Shown: piece after piece, positions 1 to 12,900 of the stretch | How positions within the stretch are numbered: the first letter of the stretch is position 1 | How the letters are laid out: each line of letters opens with the position of its first letter | Assembly (NCBI GenBank): GCA_028015205.1 | Contig: CM051519.1 | Location: forward strand, 41,521,979-41,585,978 | Origin: Mytilisepta virgata | Lineage: Eukaryota; Mollusca; Bivalvia; Mytilida; Mytilidae | Direction: 5' to 3' | Length of the DNA stretch: 64,000 nt | Program-made: the position numbers and the translations under genes | Notes under the pieces: generated by a model | Databases searched by the model: none | Told to the model about the DNA's origin: nothing | The model's input: only the letters and a program-made list of their open reading frames with translations

Positions 1-2254
1 ATTCAGTAAAAAGTCTAAGCCTGTATTTGTTATAAAATTAAAAAATCAATAGCCTAGGAGATGTATGTCCAGTTTTGATACACAATAGCTTAATCAATAC
101 GCTTTACTTCAATTTCAACCATTGAAGATGACCATGCATTAAAGGAACGTAATTAATTACGGAGGATTTCAGGATCTACCACAGATTAATTTGATAAAGT
201 GAAATTGTAAGCCACTTAGAAATATTGACGCATTTTCCTCAATTTCCATTTTTCACTGACCCTGAAGTAAGACAAAAGAAAATGTCAACTGACCAGACAA
301 AATTAAATAAAATTTATAAGAATGTTTTTGTTCAAAGGGAGATAACCCCTAGCAGAATTGTTTGGATTAAATTGGCCTAAAGCATCACAGTCAACTATAA
401 AATTCATTAAAAATCTCTCGTCTGATAAAAAAAACAAAAAACATTTAGACTTTTGTAATAAGTCTTGTATATATATTTATATAAGTCGTCTAAGATCTAG
501 TTTTTTTTTTGTAATTTTAAAGTTAAAGCTGATGACAGCGATGTTCGTGAGACTTTTTCAATTATATGACAAAATTTATTAACAAACTGAATGGCTTGTC
601 TCAGTGTTTGTATACCAGTTACTATAAAAATTCATGATATTAATTTTTAATTTCATACCAAATTTATTTTTTTACTTAGAAATAGGATCTTTATAGACAT
701 CCCTCTCCAAAATAAATATATAAATGTATCTATTGCTCATTATTGAGAAGTACTTTTATAGAGAAAAATCTTTTTTTCCCATCAAGCTTGATTAAGAATG
801 TAACAAATATAAAAAGAACAATTTGAGCCAAATCTAATAAGTTCAGATGGATAATGTTTGATTGTTTGTCGGTATATAATACCCCTGCACAATTATTTCG
901 TATAAATCAATTTAAACGGGCAGCAGAAATTTACAGGAGACTGGACAAGGGTTTAGATTTATTGTAGTTCTTTAGCAATAAAAATTGAAGTTAACATTTA
1001 ATCAATATGGATAGCCACTGGTCTTCTGATCTTATTAAACAGAATCAATATTCTTAGGCTTGTTTTTCTCACTGACCAATTTCACATTTTGGTTTTAATC
1101 AATATTGTGAAGTGAAAAATTTACGAGGTCAGCGGGTAATAACTGTCCATTTTTTTCCTGTAGGGAATTGTCTTTTTGATAACATTTGATTGCTTTATGT
1201 CTTTTTGTTTTAGCCATCAAGAATAAAAATCCTTTTACATGGTGGTAAATCTTATAAATAACCCCGTTCTCAAATTACAAAAATATGAATCATAAATCCT
1301 TGACAGTATATTTTTTTTAAAGCCGTCTGAAAATCTCAACGGTACTCTGGTCTTTTAATTTTCACATACTAGTATAAGGCAATGAAAAATCAAAGCCGTT
1401 TTTCTTTTGCTGAGTTAATTTGAAGTCAATTAAAGTTGGTTTTCATTACCAACATTTATGGCTGATTCTTGTATAAATTTTTATGTTACAACAGTAAAGG
1501 ACAATTTATAGTTTTCACTTTCAGGATTCATTTGGTGCTTTGTAGTTCACTGGTACTTCTTTATTGGAGAAATAAAAAAAATCTTTTTTTTTAAGTGGAT
1601 ATAGTTTATTGTGTATTACATTTGGCTTCAAATTACAAACAAAATTCTCAATCAACTATTGATGATTACAAGACCTCACAACCTGAAGTAAGAAAGACAA
1701 CTCTGACTAGTTATTTGTAACAATTGAGAAACAATTAGCTTTTGCAACTTCTCTGCTTTTTATACCTCCCACAAACGAAGTTTGGGGGGTATATAGGTTT
1801 CAGTTTGTCTGTTTGTCCATCTGTCCGAAATAACTTTGTCCGCAACTCCTACATTTCTTGCAGGATTCTCATGAAACTTTCTGGAGTATTAGATCACTCT
1901 ATGGAGATGTGCATATTGTCAGGAATATTCTTTTTTGTAAAAGATATGGTTGTTTGGAATTAGGCAATTTTTAACAAAACTTCGTTCCATGTTTGTCTGC
2001 AACTCCTCCTACATTACTTGCATGATTCTCATGGAAACTTTATGGAGATGTGCATAATATCAGGATTTTCTGTTTGGGTGAGTACTTTGAAAAATATTAT
2101 GATTTGAACTTTGTGTAGGCTTCAAAACAGGACAGTTCTAGTTTCAAATGGATCCTTACTTAAAATCATTTAGATAATCATGATTAATTTTAATTTTTAC
2201 AGGGACTATTCTTGTACATATTACTGTTATTGTGTAATTAATTTTTTTTATCAG
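1..2254. other. Gene-free stretch, probably intron of the CAAP1-like gene
   Basis: I see no exon with convincing splice sites here. The DNA is AT-rich with short homopolymers. It ends in a pyrimidine-rich splice acceptor (TTTTTTTATCAG) just before the exon at 2255, so at least the right part should be intron. The segment 1760-2080 is a repeat described separately. Confidence 0.5.
1760..2085 (-). repeat. Interspersed repeat related to the 181-bp array family
   Basis: The stretch starts with a short inverted motif (CCTCCCACAAACG, then GTTTGGGGGGTATA) and carries two diverged copies of a block holding AACTCCTCCTACA, a TCTCATGRAAACTTT segment and GATGTGCATA. Read on the minus strand these boxes match those of the 181-bp arrays at 5421-5951 and 12267-13145, so this is an inverted member of the same superfamily. 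Confidence 0.55.
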
Positions 2255-3649
2255 GAAAAAGAGACAAAAGTTGAATCACCTTCAAGAAGTACTTCTAAAG
2301 AGATTGACAGTGAAAATGAAACGGGTGTAAATGACAGTGAATTGACACAGGAAAGTGATGTTCAGACATATACATCTGAAACAGTGATTGCCACTGATGA
2401 TAGTCTGAATCATTCAGCTTCTGTCAAAGGTTTTAAAGATTCTTCCCTTCAAATTGAAGAAGATGTATCAAATGTCAGACGTTCAGTATCTCACAATGGA
2501 GAAAATAATTCATGTGATTCACAGCCTGTTGAACAAAACAAACAGTCAGACAAATCAATAAAGTTGAATTCTCCAAATCAAAGTCAAGATGATGATTTAA
2601 CAGGTGACAAAGATCCTCCCAATCAAAGAACAGACAAGATGTCTAATGACACTGATATAGAAGATACTGTTTATCTTCATGAGGATAATATGTCATTGCT
2701 GCATAATCCGTTAAGAGAATTATCTAAATCATCAGTAAATGATGCCACTGTTTCAGAATCACCAACTTTTGATAATAGAGAAAGAGTTTCTTCTTCCCTT
2801 ACATCACAAATAATGACGGATACTTTTGAAGAAAGACTATCTAAGCCAAGAGAAACAAGTAATGAAAATGCATCAACAAAGAAACTACCTTTGAAAACCA
2901 AGTCAGATTCGGAAAACAATTCAAAATCAGTACAGCAAAAGATTGGTTCTAAGCAATCTGGAGACATTTTACGAGACAGTCAATTCGAAGCAGATACAAG
3001 GGAGGTAGAATTAAGTAAAATAGAAATATTTACCTCTAATCTACAAGGGGAGGGGAAAGGATCAAACTCTAGATCTGTTATATTGTCATCTAAACCAGTT
3101 ATGGCAAAAACTGAAAGTTTGCATTTGTCAGTAGAGACAAGACTAGGACCAGTAAAGCAAACTTCTATGGTATGCAAATCTGTTCACCAGAGATTAGGGC
3201 CTTTGAAAAATATATCAAAAACTTCATCTCGTCCAGTTTCAAGTCCAACAGTTGTATCAAAAGAACCATCGTCAAAGTCACTTGTGCATCCAAAGTCATC
3301 ATCATTACAAATATCGTCTAAATCTGTTTCAGATGTCGAAACAAAGCCATCGTCGTCAAAATCAGTTTCTAAAGCATTAAACATAGAGTCCAAGCCATCG
3401 TCAATAAAGTCAGCCCCCAAAGATTCATCGCAAGGGTTAAAACCATCATTAGCAAAGTCAATTTCAAAAATATCGTCAAAACAGTTACCAGAGTCTTCCA
3501 GTAAAGACAGTGAGGGAGCACTAGCTCCAGTTCTGACAAAGAACCAAATGGAATTATTAGAACTTGAAATGAGAGCTAGAGCTATCAAAGCTATGTTAGT
3601 AGCTCATGAGAAAAAGGAAGCAGAGTTGCAAAAGGAGGCAAAAAACTGA
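2255..3649 (+). CDS. CAAP1: C-terminal exon of a CAAP1-like protein
   Basis: The exon follows a strong acceptor and reads 464 codons in phase 0 to a TGA at 3647-3649. Most of it is low-complexity, rich in Ser, Lys, Asp and Glu, with a run of Ser-Ser-Lys-Ser/Pro repeats in the second half and two RLGP motifs near 3142 and 3190 (ETRLGPVK and HQRLGPLK). The diagnostic part is the tail: NQMELLELEMRARAIKAML followed by a charged helix rich in Lys and Glu. As I recall, human CAAP1 (caspase activity and apoptosis inhibitor 1) ends in nearly the same QLELLELEMRARAIKALM block. The folded N-terminal CAAP1 domain is not in the window, so the name rests on about 20 residues plus the acidic, disordered context. 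Another protein sharing this helix is possible. An AATAAA at 4081-4086 is a candidate polyadenylation signal. Confidence 0.6.
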   Translation, partial: EKETKVESPSRSTSKEIDSENETGVNDSELTQESDVQTYTSETVIATDDSLNHSASVKGFKDSSLQIEEDVSNVRRSVSHNGENNSCDSQPVEQNKQSDKSIKLNSPNQSQDDDLTGDKDPPNQRTDKMSNDTDIEDTVYLHEDNMSLLHNPLRELSKSSVNDATVSESPTFDNRERVSSSLTSQIMTDTFEERLSKPRETSNENASTKKLPLKTKSDSENNSKSVQQKIGSKQSGDILRDSQFEADTREVELSKIEIFTSNLQGEGKGSNSRSVILSSKPVMAKTESLHLSVETRLGPVKQTSMVCKSVHQRLGPLKNISKTSSRPVSSPTVVSKEPSSKSLVHPKSSSLQISSKSVSDVETKPSSSKSVSKALNIESKPSSIKSAPKDSSQGLKPSLAKSISKISSKQLPESSSKDSEGALAPVLTKNQMELLELEMRARAIKAMLVAHEKKEAELQKEAKN

Positions 3650-4497
3650 ATATATGTAATATTTTTAACTTTATTGTTTTAATAGATGTTTTAGTCTACA
3701 ATTATGTTATTTCGCCAAGTATTCAGTGAATTACCTCTCCGTACCAAATTTTCCCATTTGTTACTTGCAAGAACAGGGTTAGGTCTTGTGTAAATTTAAA
3801 TTCAAAACTTAAGGTTCTCGGGTTTTTGAACATTGTTTATTTTCCATTTTGGAGTTGCTGATGTATTAATTCTAGAATAACGAGGTTATTGCTGAATTTA
3901 GGAAAGATATATTCCTACAACAAAATGTCTGCCAGTATACTTACTTGACCAAAACCAAACAGGATCATATATTTAAATGTTTATGCCGCTGTAACATCAG
4001 CTACATTTTCAAAGTTGTCCACCAACAGGGTCATATGTTAAACTATTTTTGGCTGTGGCAGCATTCTTGATTGTTGGATGAATAAAAATAAGGGAGATCA
4101 TCATGAAAAGTCAAAAGACAACTAACTGTTAACTGAATTTAGATACCAAAAAATTTTGGATGTAAATGTTGTACTCCAAAAATACATAAACCTCAAAAGA
4201 CAAGAATCCAGGAGAAAATTAACACAACAAACAAATATGACAGAGATATAATCAAAGGAATAAAAGAAACACATGGCAAACCAATCTAAACTAGCAATGT
4301 GAACTTCAACAAAAAATGGTTGTCCGTAAGGGTACACATGCTGCTATGGAAATGGCACCTGTGGAATTGCAAGTTGGTATCATTTGGTGAAGTGGAAAAA
4401 TATACAATTGACAAAGGATACTCACTTGGAACAAGCACATGAAAATACAATGGGTTGAACTGGTTCCCAAAAGATATATGTTGCTAAATTTGTTTAA
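3650..4497. other. 3' UTR and intergenic DNA
   Basis: No coding signal. The left part is likely 3' UTR of the CAAP1-like gene, with a possible AATAAA signal at 4081-4086 about 430 bases after the stop. The rest is unremarkable AT-rich DNA. Confidence 0.4.
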
Positions 4498-4670
4498 ATG
4501 AATTTTGATACCAATTTTGATTCACAAGATGTGCACATTCCGTCGATTTATGACTCCTCAGTTGTGCCCTGGCATAAAATGTTGAAAACCAAAGAATATT
4601 CCAAAAAGTTGAAGAGCATATTCACAAATGCCAAAATGACCAAAAGAGGAAAGCCAAAATCATCTAAGTA
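4498..4670 (+). repeat. Interspersed repeat, copy 1 (TTTGATACCAATTTTGAT family)
   Basis: The segment from TTTGATACCAATTTTGAT through GATGTGCACATT and AAAATGTTGAAAACCAAA to AATGCCAAAATGACCAAAAG matches 26176-26330 closely, and its first 40 bases match 56710-56742. A 67-codon open frame overlaps it, but the other copies do not keep that frame, so I treat it as a dispersed repeat rather than a gene. Confidence 0.7.
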
Positions 4671-4701
4671 CAGAGCTATGCATGATGGAGATACCCCTTA
4701 G

Positions 4702-5420
4702 TCTTAACAAATTGGCTATATGATTTTTTTTTAAATTTTGTTGGTTCTGAAAATATAGAACCATTGTTACCATATTTTGTTATTAAGCCTATTGGTTATA
4801 CGAGAAAATTCCAAAGACATTAACAATCAATGGAGAAGGAACACTAAATTACTACAACAGAGATTTCATGCTGAATAAGATAGAACTAATTTTTTTGAAA
4901 TTTTAATGGACACAAATAAACAGTCATCAAGATTTTTCTTAACATGTACAACAGGAATGCTTGAAAAATGCTCAACAAAAATTAAACAATAACAGTTATA
5001 GAAATATAGTGCGACAAAGTAAATTGTTACAAGTTCAATGTTAAGACATACATCATCATATTTAAAAAGAATATTTGCCAGATCTGAATTTGTAAGTGTT
5101 GTAATAAGTGTTTAAAAATCAACAGATAGGATGAGTTGCAAAAAAAATTAAAATCATAGTTTTTTTCTTTGTTTTGTGTCCACCTGCAGGTAGGTGTTTT
5201 TCCTCGTATGGTCAAAAACAAACACGGACGTATTTTTCAATCTGTACAAAAATCGGAAATTTCTCTCTTACCAACCGTGTTTTAGTATCATAGGTAAATG
5301 GTCTGCTTCAAGTTTAAACTAGACAAAATGATGCCCCCGCACTCCACTCTGAAGTAACTGTATTATAAAGTCAATGTGGGACTTTCTTTGAGATATTATT
5401 GTGTCTGGGAGACACAATTG
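4702..5420. other. Intergenic DNA
   Basis: No gene seen. Near 5331 there is a stray copy of the ATGCCCCCGCA terminus of the following element, and 5401-5415 is a perfect small hairpin, GTGTCTGGGAGACAC. Confidence 0.4.
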
Positions 5421-5951
5421 ATGCCCCCGCAGATGCAAAGTGTTATTTTAAAATACACAAAGTTGAGCATGGGAGCACATAGGTCATATTTGACAATGCT
5501 ATAAACAATTTTATGATCAGGTATATCCTGTCAAAATGACAAAGATCAATTATCTTCAAAACAGCAAATATTGATAAAATTCTAATCACAGAGATTATGC
5601 ACACCTTCAATCTATGTACAAATAGACACTTAGACAGCAAGTGAAAACTTCCTAGCATTCAAACTGTAGGAGGAGTTATGCAGAATAACTATAACGTTAT
5701 TCACCACTTATACCCCAAAAATGACAAAGTCCAACTATCTCCCAAAAGAGCAAATATTAATAAAAATCAAAACCCTGACCACATGCACAACTTTAATATA
5801 TGTACAAACAGCCAGCAAAGTGAAAAATTCCGAGGATTCAAACTGTAGGAGGAGTTATGTGGAATAATTATATACCCAAAATGGGACGGACGGACAGAAG
5901 GAAGGACAGGGGTAAAACAATATGCCCCCCAACTTTTAGTTGTGGGGGCAT
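5421..5951. mobile_element. Short element with ATGCCCCC inverted ends and internal 180-bp units
   Basis: The left end ATGCCCCCGCA (5421-5431) is the inverted match of the right end TTGTGGGGGCAT (5940-5951). Inside are about two tandem units near 180 bp long; the box CAAACTGTAGGAGGAGTTATG recurs near 5659 and 5839. A GACGGACGGAC run sits just before the right end. There is no coding capacity, so this is a non-autonomous element. It shares the GTAGGAGGAGTT box with the arrays near 11500, 12267-13145 and 15374. Confidence 0.65.
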
Positions 5952-6922
5952 AAAAAAAGGTATGTGATCGTTATTATTTTCAAATAACAAATTCTCATAT
6001 ATAGAGACACCAAGCAACAATGGACAAATGTGCTCTGTAATTGGCCACAGACCAGACAAAAATTATTACAAATTACTTTCTATTTGAATCTCTTGTTCTT
6101 TCTTGCGTCACAGATTAACTCTTCAATTGCAATTTAACTCTTATCATTGTGCAGTATCACCACAGGATATACGTTGGTGGAAAAACAAATGCTTATGAGG
6201 AGTAAATGCCTTGTGTTTTTTTTTTTTTTTTTTTTTGCTGTATTTTTTTTTTCCTGGCTGGTTGGTAGGTTTTCACAGACTCAGTTGACACAAAACCAAG
6301 AAAAAACAGACACGGCCTAAGACTTGAAATTGATTATCTATGAACAATTATTTCCCTTTACACAAAGTCTGACATTTGGTGATTCTTCAAAATACATGTT
6401 TTGGCACAAGCATGTAAAATAGTAATAACTTCTAGTATTAATTGTTGCTACATCCACCTTTAATAAGGGTCTTAATGTAAAACAGTGTGCCATGTTACAG
6501 AAATATATTACAACTAAATATAAGATCACTATGTAAATCTGGTCATATATAATAAAGTATAACTTATCTTGAAATTTTGAATAGCTAAATTCTACAACAA
6601 TTTACTGAACAACATATTAATTCACTCTTTTTTTTTCTATTTAAAAAACTTTAAAATGGTATTGTTTTTTCGCCATAATCTGTAATCTTGATAAAGGTAC
6701 ATCAGAGAACTTTTGTATCTGCCAAAGACAAGACTACAGGGGGATTGTCAAATAATAAGAATGGAAAAACAAATACGACTTAAAATGCTGGAAATTGAAA
6801 TTCAAAAAATGGTCGTAACATGTACTTCAATATAACAATACTAATTCTCTTTGATTATATGCTCCTCAGATAGCATAAAACTCTTGAGTATTGGGTAAGG
6901 TAATATCATTACATAAAATACA
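5952..6922. other. Downstream region and probable 3' UTR of NCKIPSD
   Basis: No exon seen. It holds a run of 21 T (6216-6236) followed by more T-rich sequence. On the minus strand an ATTAAA (plus-strand TTTAAT at 6459-6464) is a possible polyadenylation signal for NCKIPSD, about 460 bases after its stop; this is weak evidence. Confidence 0.35.
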
Positions 6923-9900
6923 TCAAGTAAAGTCTTGAATTTTGTCTAGAATGTCCGAAACTATAGTCTTATCTTCCATTGTCATAGTAGACTCTTCATG
7001 TAATATGTTGTGTAGACATCGGCAAAGTTCTGACTCTCTGTGTCTATACTCTAAATAGTTTGAGTTCTCAACTAACACATTAGCTAGTACTAAATTATTT
7101 GTTCTCATCTACAAAACAAAATCATGAAGAGTTTTATCTGTCAGCAATGTAAATACAATACATAGAAATCACAAAGATTTTGAAACAGGACCATAAATGA
7201 CAAATTTGTTTGATACAAGATGAAATTCTGTATTGACGTTCATTAGGAAGCGAAAAATCGTCGGAACATAGGGATCAATAAAACTAAACATTTTAAATGG
7301 ATCTCAAAAATGTAGGTAAGGTAAATTTTCTTGGTTTGAAAGGACATGGTATGATTTTTCCTGATATTTGGCCCTTTGAATTCCAAATTCAAAAAGTAAT
7401 GAAATACTTACTCTCAGCTATCATTAAGTACTCTTAAAATGTAGTACTTTAATGAAAATGTTTTGTTATCAACAAGAAAATTCTGTAATTGCAGCAATAT
7501 GCTGTCAATGATGACTCATTTTGAAGAAATGGAAAAACACCAAATTTCACTCATTTGTGGACCTTAATTTAAAAAAATTTTGATATAAGCAACACCCTTG
7601 CCCAAAAAGATTTTTCACTGAAATGTGTCTTTAAGACACACATTATATTAAAAGAACTTTTTGGGCAAGGCTGTTTCTCAGAGTTTTTTTTCTCCAAAAT
7701 CCACTGTGTAAACACATCATATCAGATGGGGCCTAATAATGCCTGAAATCATACCATCTCCTTTATCAATTAAAAAAATTTCAACACGAGTACCATAAAA
7801 ATTGTGCAGCACTACCTACATAACATTAATCAAAATACAAAGAAGTCTGTTACTCATAAATATACATAAATTGCTCATAGGCATAGAAAGAAAACACTTC
7901 ACAGTCCAAGGACTGCAATTTTGTCAAGATCAATGATTAACTAAAACTGCATTCAATAACCATCAAACCAAAATAGCTTTGCCCAATATCTGAAAGCACA
8001 GCTAAGAATACAATTAAAATTTTCAATATCCAACGGAAATGAATCGGATAAAAACATATCAACTGCAATGGAATGAGCTTTACAGCCTTACAACAGATTT
8101 CAAGTTAAAAACAGCAATAAATGTGGCGTTAATTTGTTCTTTACAGTAATCAAGTATAAAATAAGTTTCTAATGTACATTCAAATATAACATCTCCATAA
8201 TAGGTATATGAACAAAACTGTGGTAAAATTTTCATTCAAACTGTCTATTTTTGTCACTTTGTTGTGCCAGTTTTCTTCATCTCCACAGTAAAAGCACATT
8301 GCTCGTACGTAATTTTCAGTTCCTCTGCTTTCAGAATTTTTTGGCTTCGGCAAAATATTTTGAACAAGTGTGTCCCCAGTGAAATTTCCAACAAAAGTTG
8401 AGCATGCAGGGAAGATTTACATTTTCTCAATGTTCTAAACTGCAAATATAACTGGGAACTTCTCCATGAACATGGTAAACAAAGATGAGCAGTAACAATG
8501 TGATGACTGACACTTACTGCCTTCCACCACATTTAAGAAAAAAATGTGTGACCTACATTAGGAAAAATCAAACGTTCGTTCATTTGTTGTCTATTTTCGA
8601 TAATCTCAGAACTGTTGAAGTTTTCAAATGAATCAAAATTTTCCTTTGAGGTGTGTTTTCACAGTAAAAGTTTTATTAACATAAAATGGCTTTTTTTCAC
8701 ATCAGCACAACTCTGATTTCCTATCCTATTGTCTCTATTAGAATACTATATTTAAACTATTAGAATAGAAATAAGTCATGGCATACTATGGTTTTTTGGA
8801 CTTTTTACCTTTTTACCTCGGGTGTGCCTAATTTTCGTAAATTTTACCCCTCACTCCGCTGCACTATGCTCAGGGTAAAATTTTTACAAAAATAAGGCAT
8901 ACCCGTATTAAAACTAACAAATCACAGTATGCCATGAATTATTTCTTAATTACCCTATTATCCATTTTTCTATCGAGGCTTCGTAGGCCGAGTGGTCTAG
9001 GTAGTTCGTCATGACTACTAATGATCACTAGCCTGTCAACACTGAGGTTGTGAGTTCGAATCTCACCTGTGGCGGGGTGTGTTCGACTCCGATCTTAATT
9101 GACAAGGACTGCCAATTTTCCTTCTGAAGGTTGGTGGTTCTCTCTGTGCACTCCGGCTTCCTCCACTAAAAACTGGTTACCACGAAATAGCCAAAGTGCT
9201 GAAAACACTTTTAAACCCCAACTAAACAGACAAACATTTTTCTGTCATCCATACCAAAAATTAGACCAACAAAAGTTTTTCTGCATGAAAGAAGAAGTCC
9301 AGACAAACAAAAGTCTTAAAGTTGCAACTCTTATGAAACTACATCTGGATTCAATTTACTTATTATAGCAAATTGATAAACAATAAAAAAAAATGTTGAG
9401 CACAATTACATCAGCAGAAACAACTGGAAGACTACTCGGGGTAACAGTAGATACTAAAATATTACATCAATCTAGTATTTCAACCCTAAAACATTCCATT
9501 TGTAGATCATCTCATGCCAACTAGACAATCTTAAGATAGTACCTCGTCTCCAGGCTGTAGATCTCTCAGTTGTCTAATGATTATATCTACTAATACTTTG
9601 GCATCATTTGTATACAATAGACTAGAGGTTGGTTTATCTCTGTACAGATCTGTCACAAACTTCATTACAGAATTCTGTTGACTGGTTTGGAAATCAAACA
9701 TCTTTACAGGGTCATCTGGAAAATATAAAGATAAAATTGTATTTAATAACTCAACTTTTGTGTTTGTCTTTGGTCAATAAGAAATAATCAGTTATCTCCC
9801 TTACCAAGATATTCTAATTTTCTGTCTCAGATATTTTGGGCTAAAGGGAGGTAATTTATAAAGCACATTCACTGACTCTTTCTCATTAATTTGTTAGAAT

Positions 9901-12900
9901 TATTTTATACTCATATACTTTCACTCATGAAAAGATATTAAAACTGTGGTGACAAATTATATCAAAATTAATATTGAATATATTTGTTTCTCATGCAGCA
10001 ATTATCAAGCATTGATTCCATTCAAGACTTTTTCTTAACAAAATATTATTCATAAGCCCTATAATAATTCAGACTGTTTCTCTATCATAAAATTTCGATA
10101 TGAATTGTCAAAAGCCATTAATCCGAAGTTATTTTTCTGAACAAAGTGACAATCGCAAAACTTCTGATATAAAGGATCATTTGAGTTTAAAGCCAAGAAA
10201 CATGATGATATGGTCAGGGTCATATTATATATGGTGTGCTATGGCTGTAATTGATAACAAGAGAAAGGTCAGGGTCATACATATGGTTAGCTCTTGCTGT
10301 AATTGATAACAAGAGAAAGGTCAAGGTCATATATATGGTTAGCTATTGCTGTAATTGATAACAAGAGAAAGGTCAAGGTCATACATATGGTTAGCTATTG
10401 CTGTAATTGATAACAAGAGAAAGGTCAAGGTCATATATATGGTTAGCTATTGCTGTAATTGATAACAAGAAACATGATAAGGTCATTGTCATAATATATT
10501 CAGTTTTCTATGGCTGTAATTGATAAATCAGCTAATTTTGATGATTTTAGTTAAAATACTATTAGATGTACTGTCTTAGGTAAAAATCATGACTTCATGA
10601 CTAAAAAAGTCCTGCTATAATTACCTCCCCTGTTAAAGAGAATCAAAAGTTTCTCTGTAAATGTTTTAACTGTGCCTTTCTCAGCAAGTACAGCCATGAT
10701 AGGATTAGAACCATAATCTGTGTAATGAAGATTCAGTGCTAACAACACAATGACTAGCTGATCAGTGGCATCATCTTCAAACTCTGGACTAGGAGGATTT
10801 TCTACTAAGTCAAATAGTAGACCAATAAATGTCTCATTTATATAATCTGTAAAATAACAAACCAAAATTCATTTATTAATGAAAAATTAACAAAATTAAT
10901 ATACCCCTATTGATTAATTCTAATCAAGAATATTCAGTTGGCTTCATTTCACAATGAACAATCAATTTACTCATTACACATCAATTTATATTCTGCAACA
11001 AAAAGTACTGTGAGCAAAACTCACAAATATATATCCGCTGCTACAGCTACAATAATATAAAGAAATGTACAAGTCCATGTTTGTCTATGGGAAACCACAA
11101 AAATCATTTAATAAAAAAAGAAAATTGCTGGTGCACAATTTCAATCTGCAGTGTAGTTTCTATGAAAGTGTTACAGAAATCCTGCCTATCCTTCTTCCAT
11201 TACATGAATAAATGGCAAAGTCCATGTTTGTCTGTGGAAAACCCAAAAAATCATTCCGATCAAAAGTAAAATAGGTGGTGCACAATGACAATGTACACTG
11301 AACATTCCCTGAAAGTTTCACAAAAATCTATTCACTATTTTAGGAGGAGATGCGGACATGGCATGTCTACCATCCTTTCATTATATGAAGAAATGGCAAA
11401 GTCCATGTTTGTCTGTGGAAAACCCCAAAAATCAATCTGATCAAAAATAATATAGCTGGTGCACAATGACAATATACACTGAAGATTCCCTGAAAGTTTC
11501 ACAGAAATCCATTGACTGGTTTAGGAGGAGTTGAGGACAGGGCATGCCTACCACCCATTCATTACATGAAGAACTGGAAAAGTACATGCTTGTCTGTGGA
11601 AAACCTCAAAAATCATTCTGATAAAAAATAATGGCAATGTACACTGAAGATTCACTGAAAATTTCATAGAAATCTATTCACTGTTGTATGAGTACTTGCA
11701 GTTATAGGTGCTGAATTACGGAAAGACGAACAGAATCCCCCATCAATATATATCCGCTTCTTCGATAAGCATGGAATATAAACAAGAGGCTCAGTGGGCT
11801 GAGCCTGTATTGCTCACCTGGCAGTCACAAACTTTTGATTTGATCTGACAGACTAGATTGATTTCTGGAAAATTTTTAAATGATCTATAAATGCTTCATA
11901 CCAAGTATAAGTTCATTGGCCAAACGGTTTCAGAGAAGACGTTTTAAATTTCGACCAATCAGAACATATAAAGGTTTCTGACGGCCATTTTGTTTCACGG
12001 ACTAGAAAGATGTATGCAAAGTTTGTAAAGGACCTTCCATAGATGCTCCATACCAAAAATGGGTCAAAGACACAAATGGCCGGGTTGCTGGGTGTTTATT
12101 GTAGTGGTGACAAAGGTGATTACAAGATCATATTGCACATTGGCAGTCATGAATATTTATATAGACAAAATCAGACTGATTGTATGTTGGTGTACGAGCA
12201 CAGAGGCAGCCATCAATTTAATTAGAAATAGGTGAAGTAAGCAATATTTGATTTGATTATATGTTGATAAACACTTGTTTGGAAAAATGGGAAATAATTC
12301 CTGAAATAATTCCATAAAATGGGGTGCACATCTTCAATATGTATTAAAAGATTCTGTGAAGTTTCAATGATGTGGGTGAAAAACTGTAGGAGGAGTTGAT
12401 TTCGCAAAATAGGTACCCTCTATTGAAGATGTCAATAAAAAACGACTAAGTTCCAAAGTTTGGAAAAATGGGAAATAATTCTTGAAATAATTCCATAAAG
12501 TGAGGTGCACATCTTCAATATATATGGAAACATTCTATGAAGTTTCAAGAATGTGGGTGAAAAACTGTAGGAGGAGTTGATTTCACAAAATAGGTACCCT
12601 CTATTGAAGATGTCAATAAAAAACGACTAAGTTCCAAAGTTTGGAAAAATGGGAAATAATTCCTGAAATAATTCCATAAAGTGAGGTGCACATCTTCAAT
12701 ATATATAGAAACATTCTATGAAGTTTCAAGGATGTGATGGAAAAACTGTAGGAGGAGTAGATTTCACAAAATAGGTACCCTCTATTGAAGATGTCAATAA
12801 AAAACGACTAAGTTCCAAAGTTTGGAAAAATGGGAAATAATTCCTGAAACAATTCCATAAAGTGAGGTGCACATCTTCAATATATATAGAAACATTCTAT

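Noticed and set aside
8254..8532. 92-codon minus-strand open frame in NCKIPSD intron 10
   Set aside because: The flanking NCKIPSD exons join perfectly without it, it has no recognisable domain, and vertebrate NCKIPSD has no insert there.
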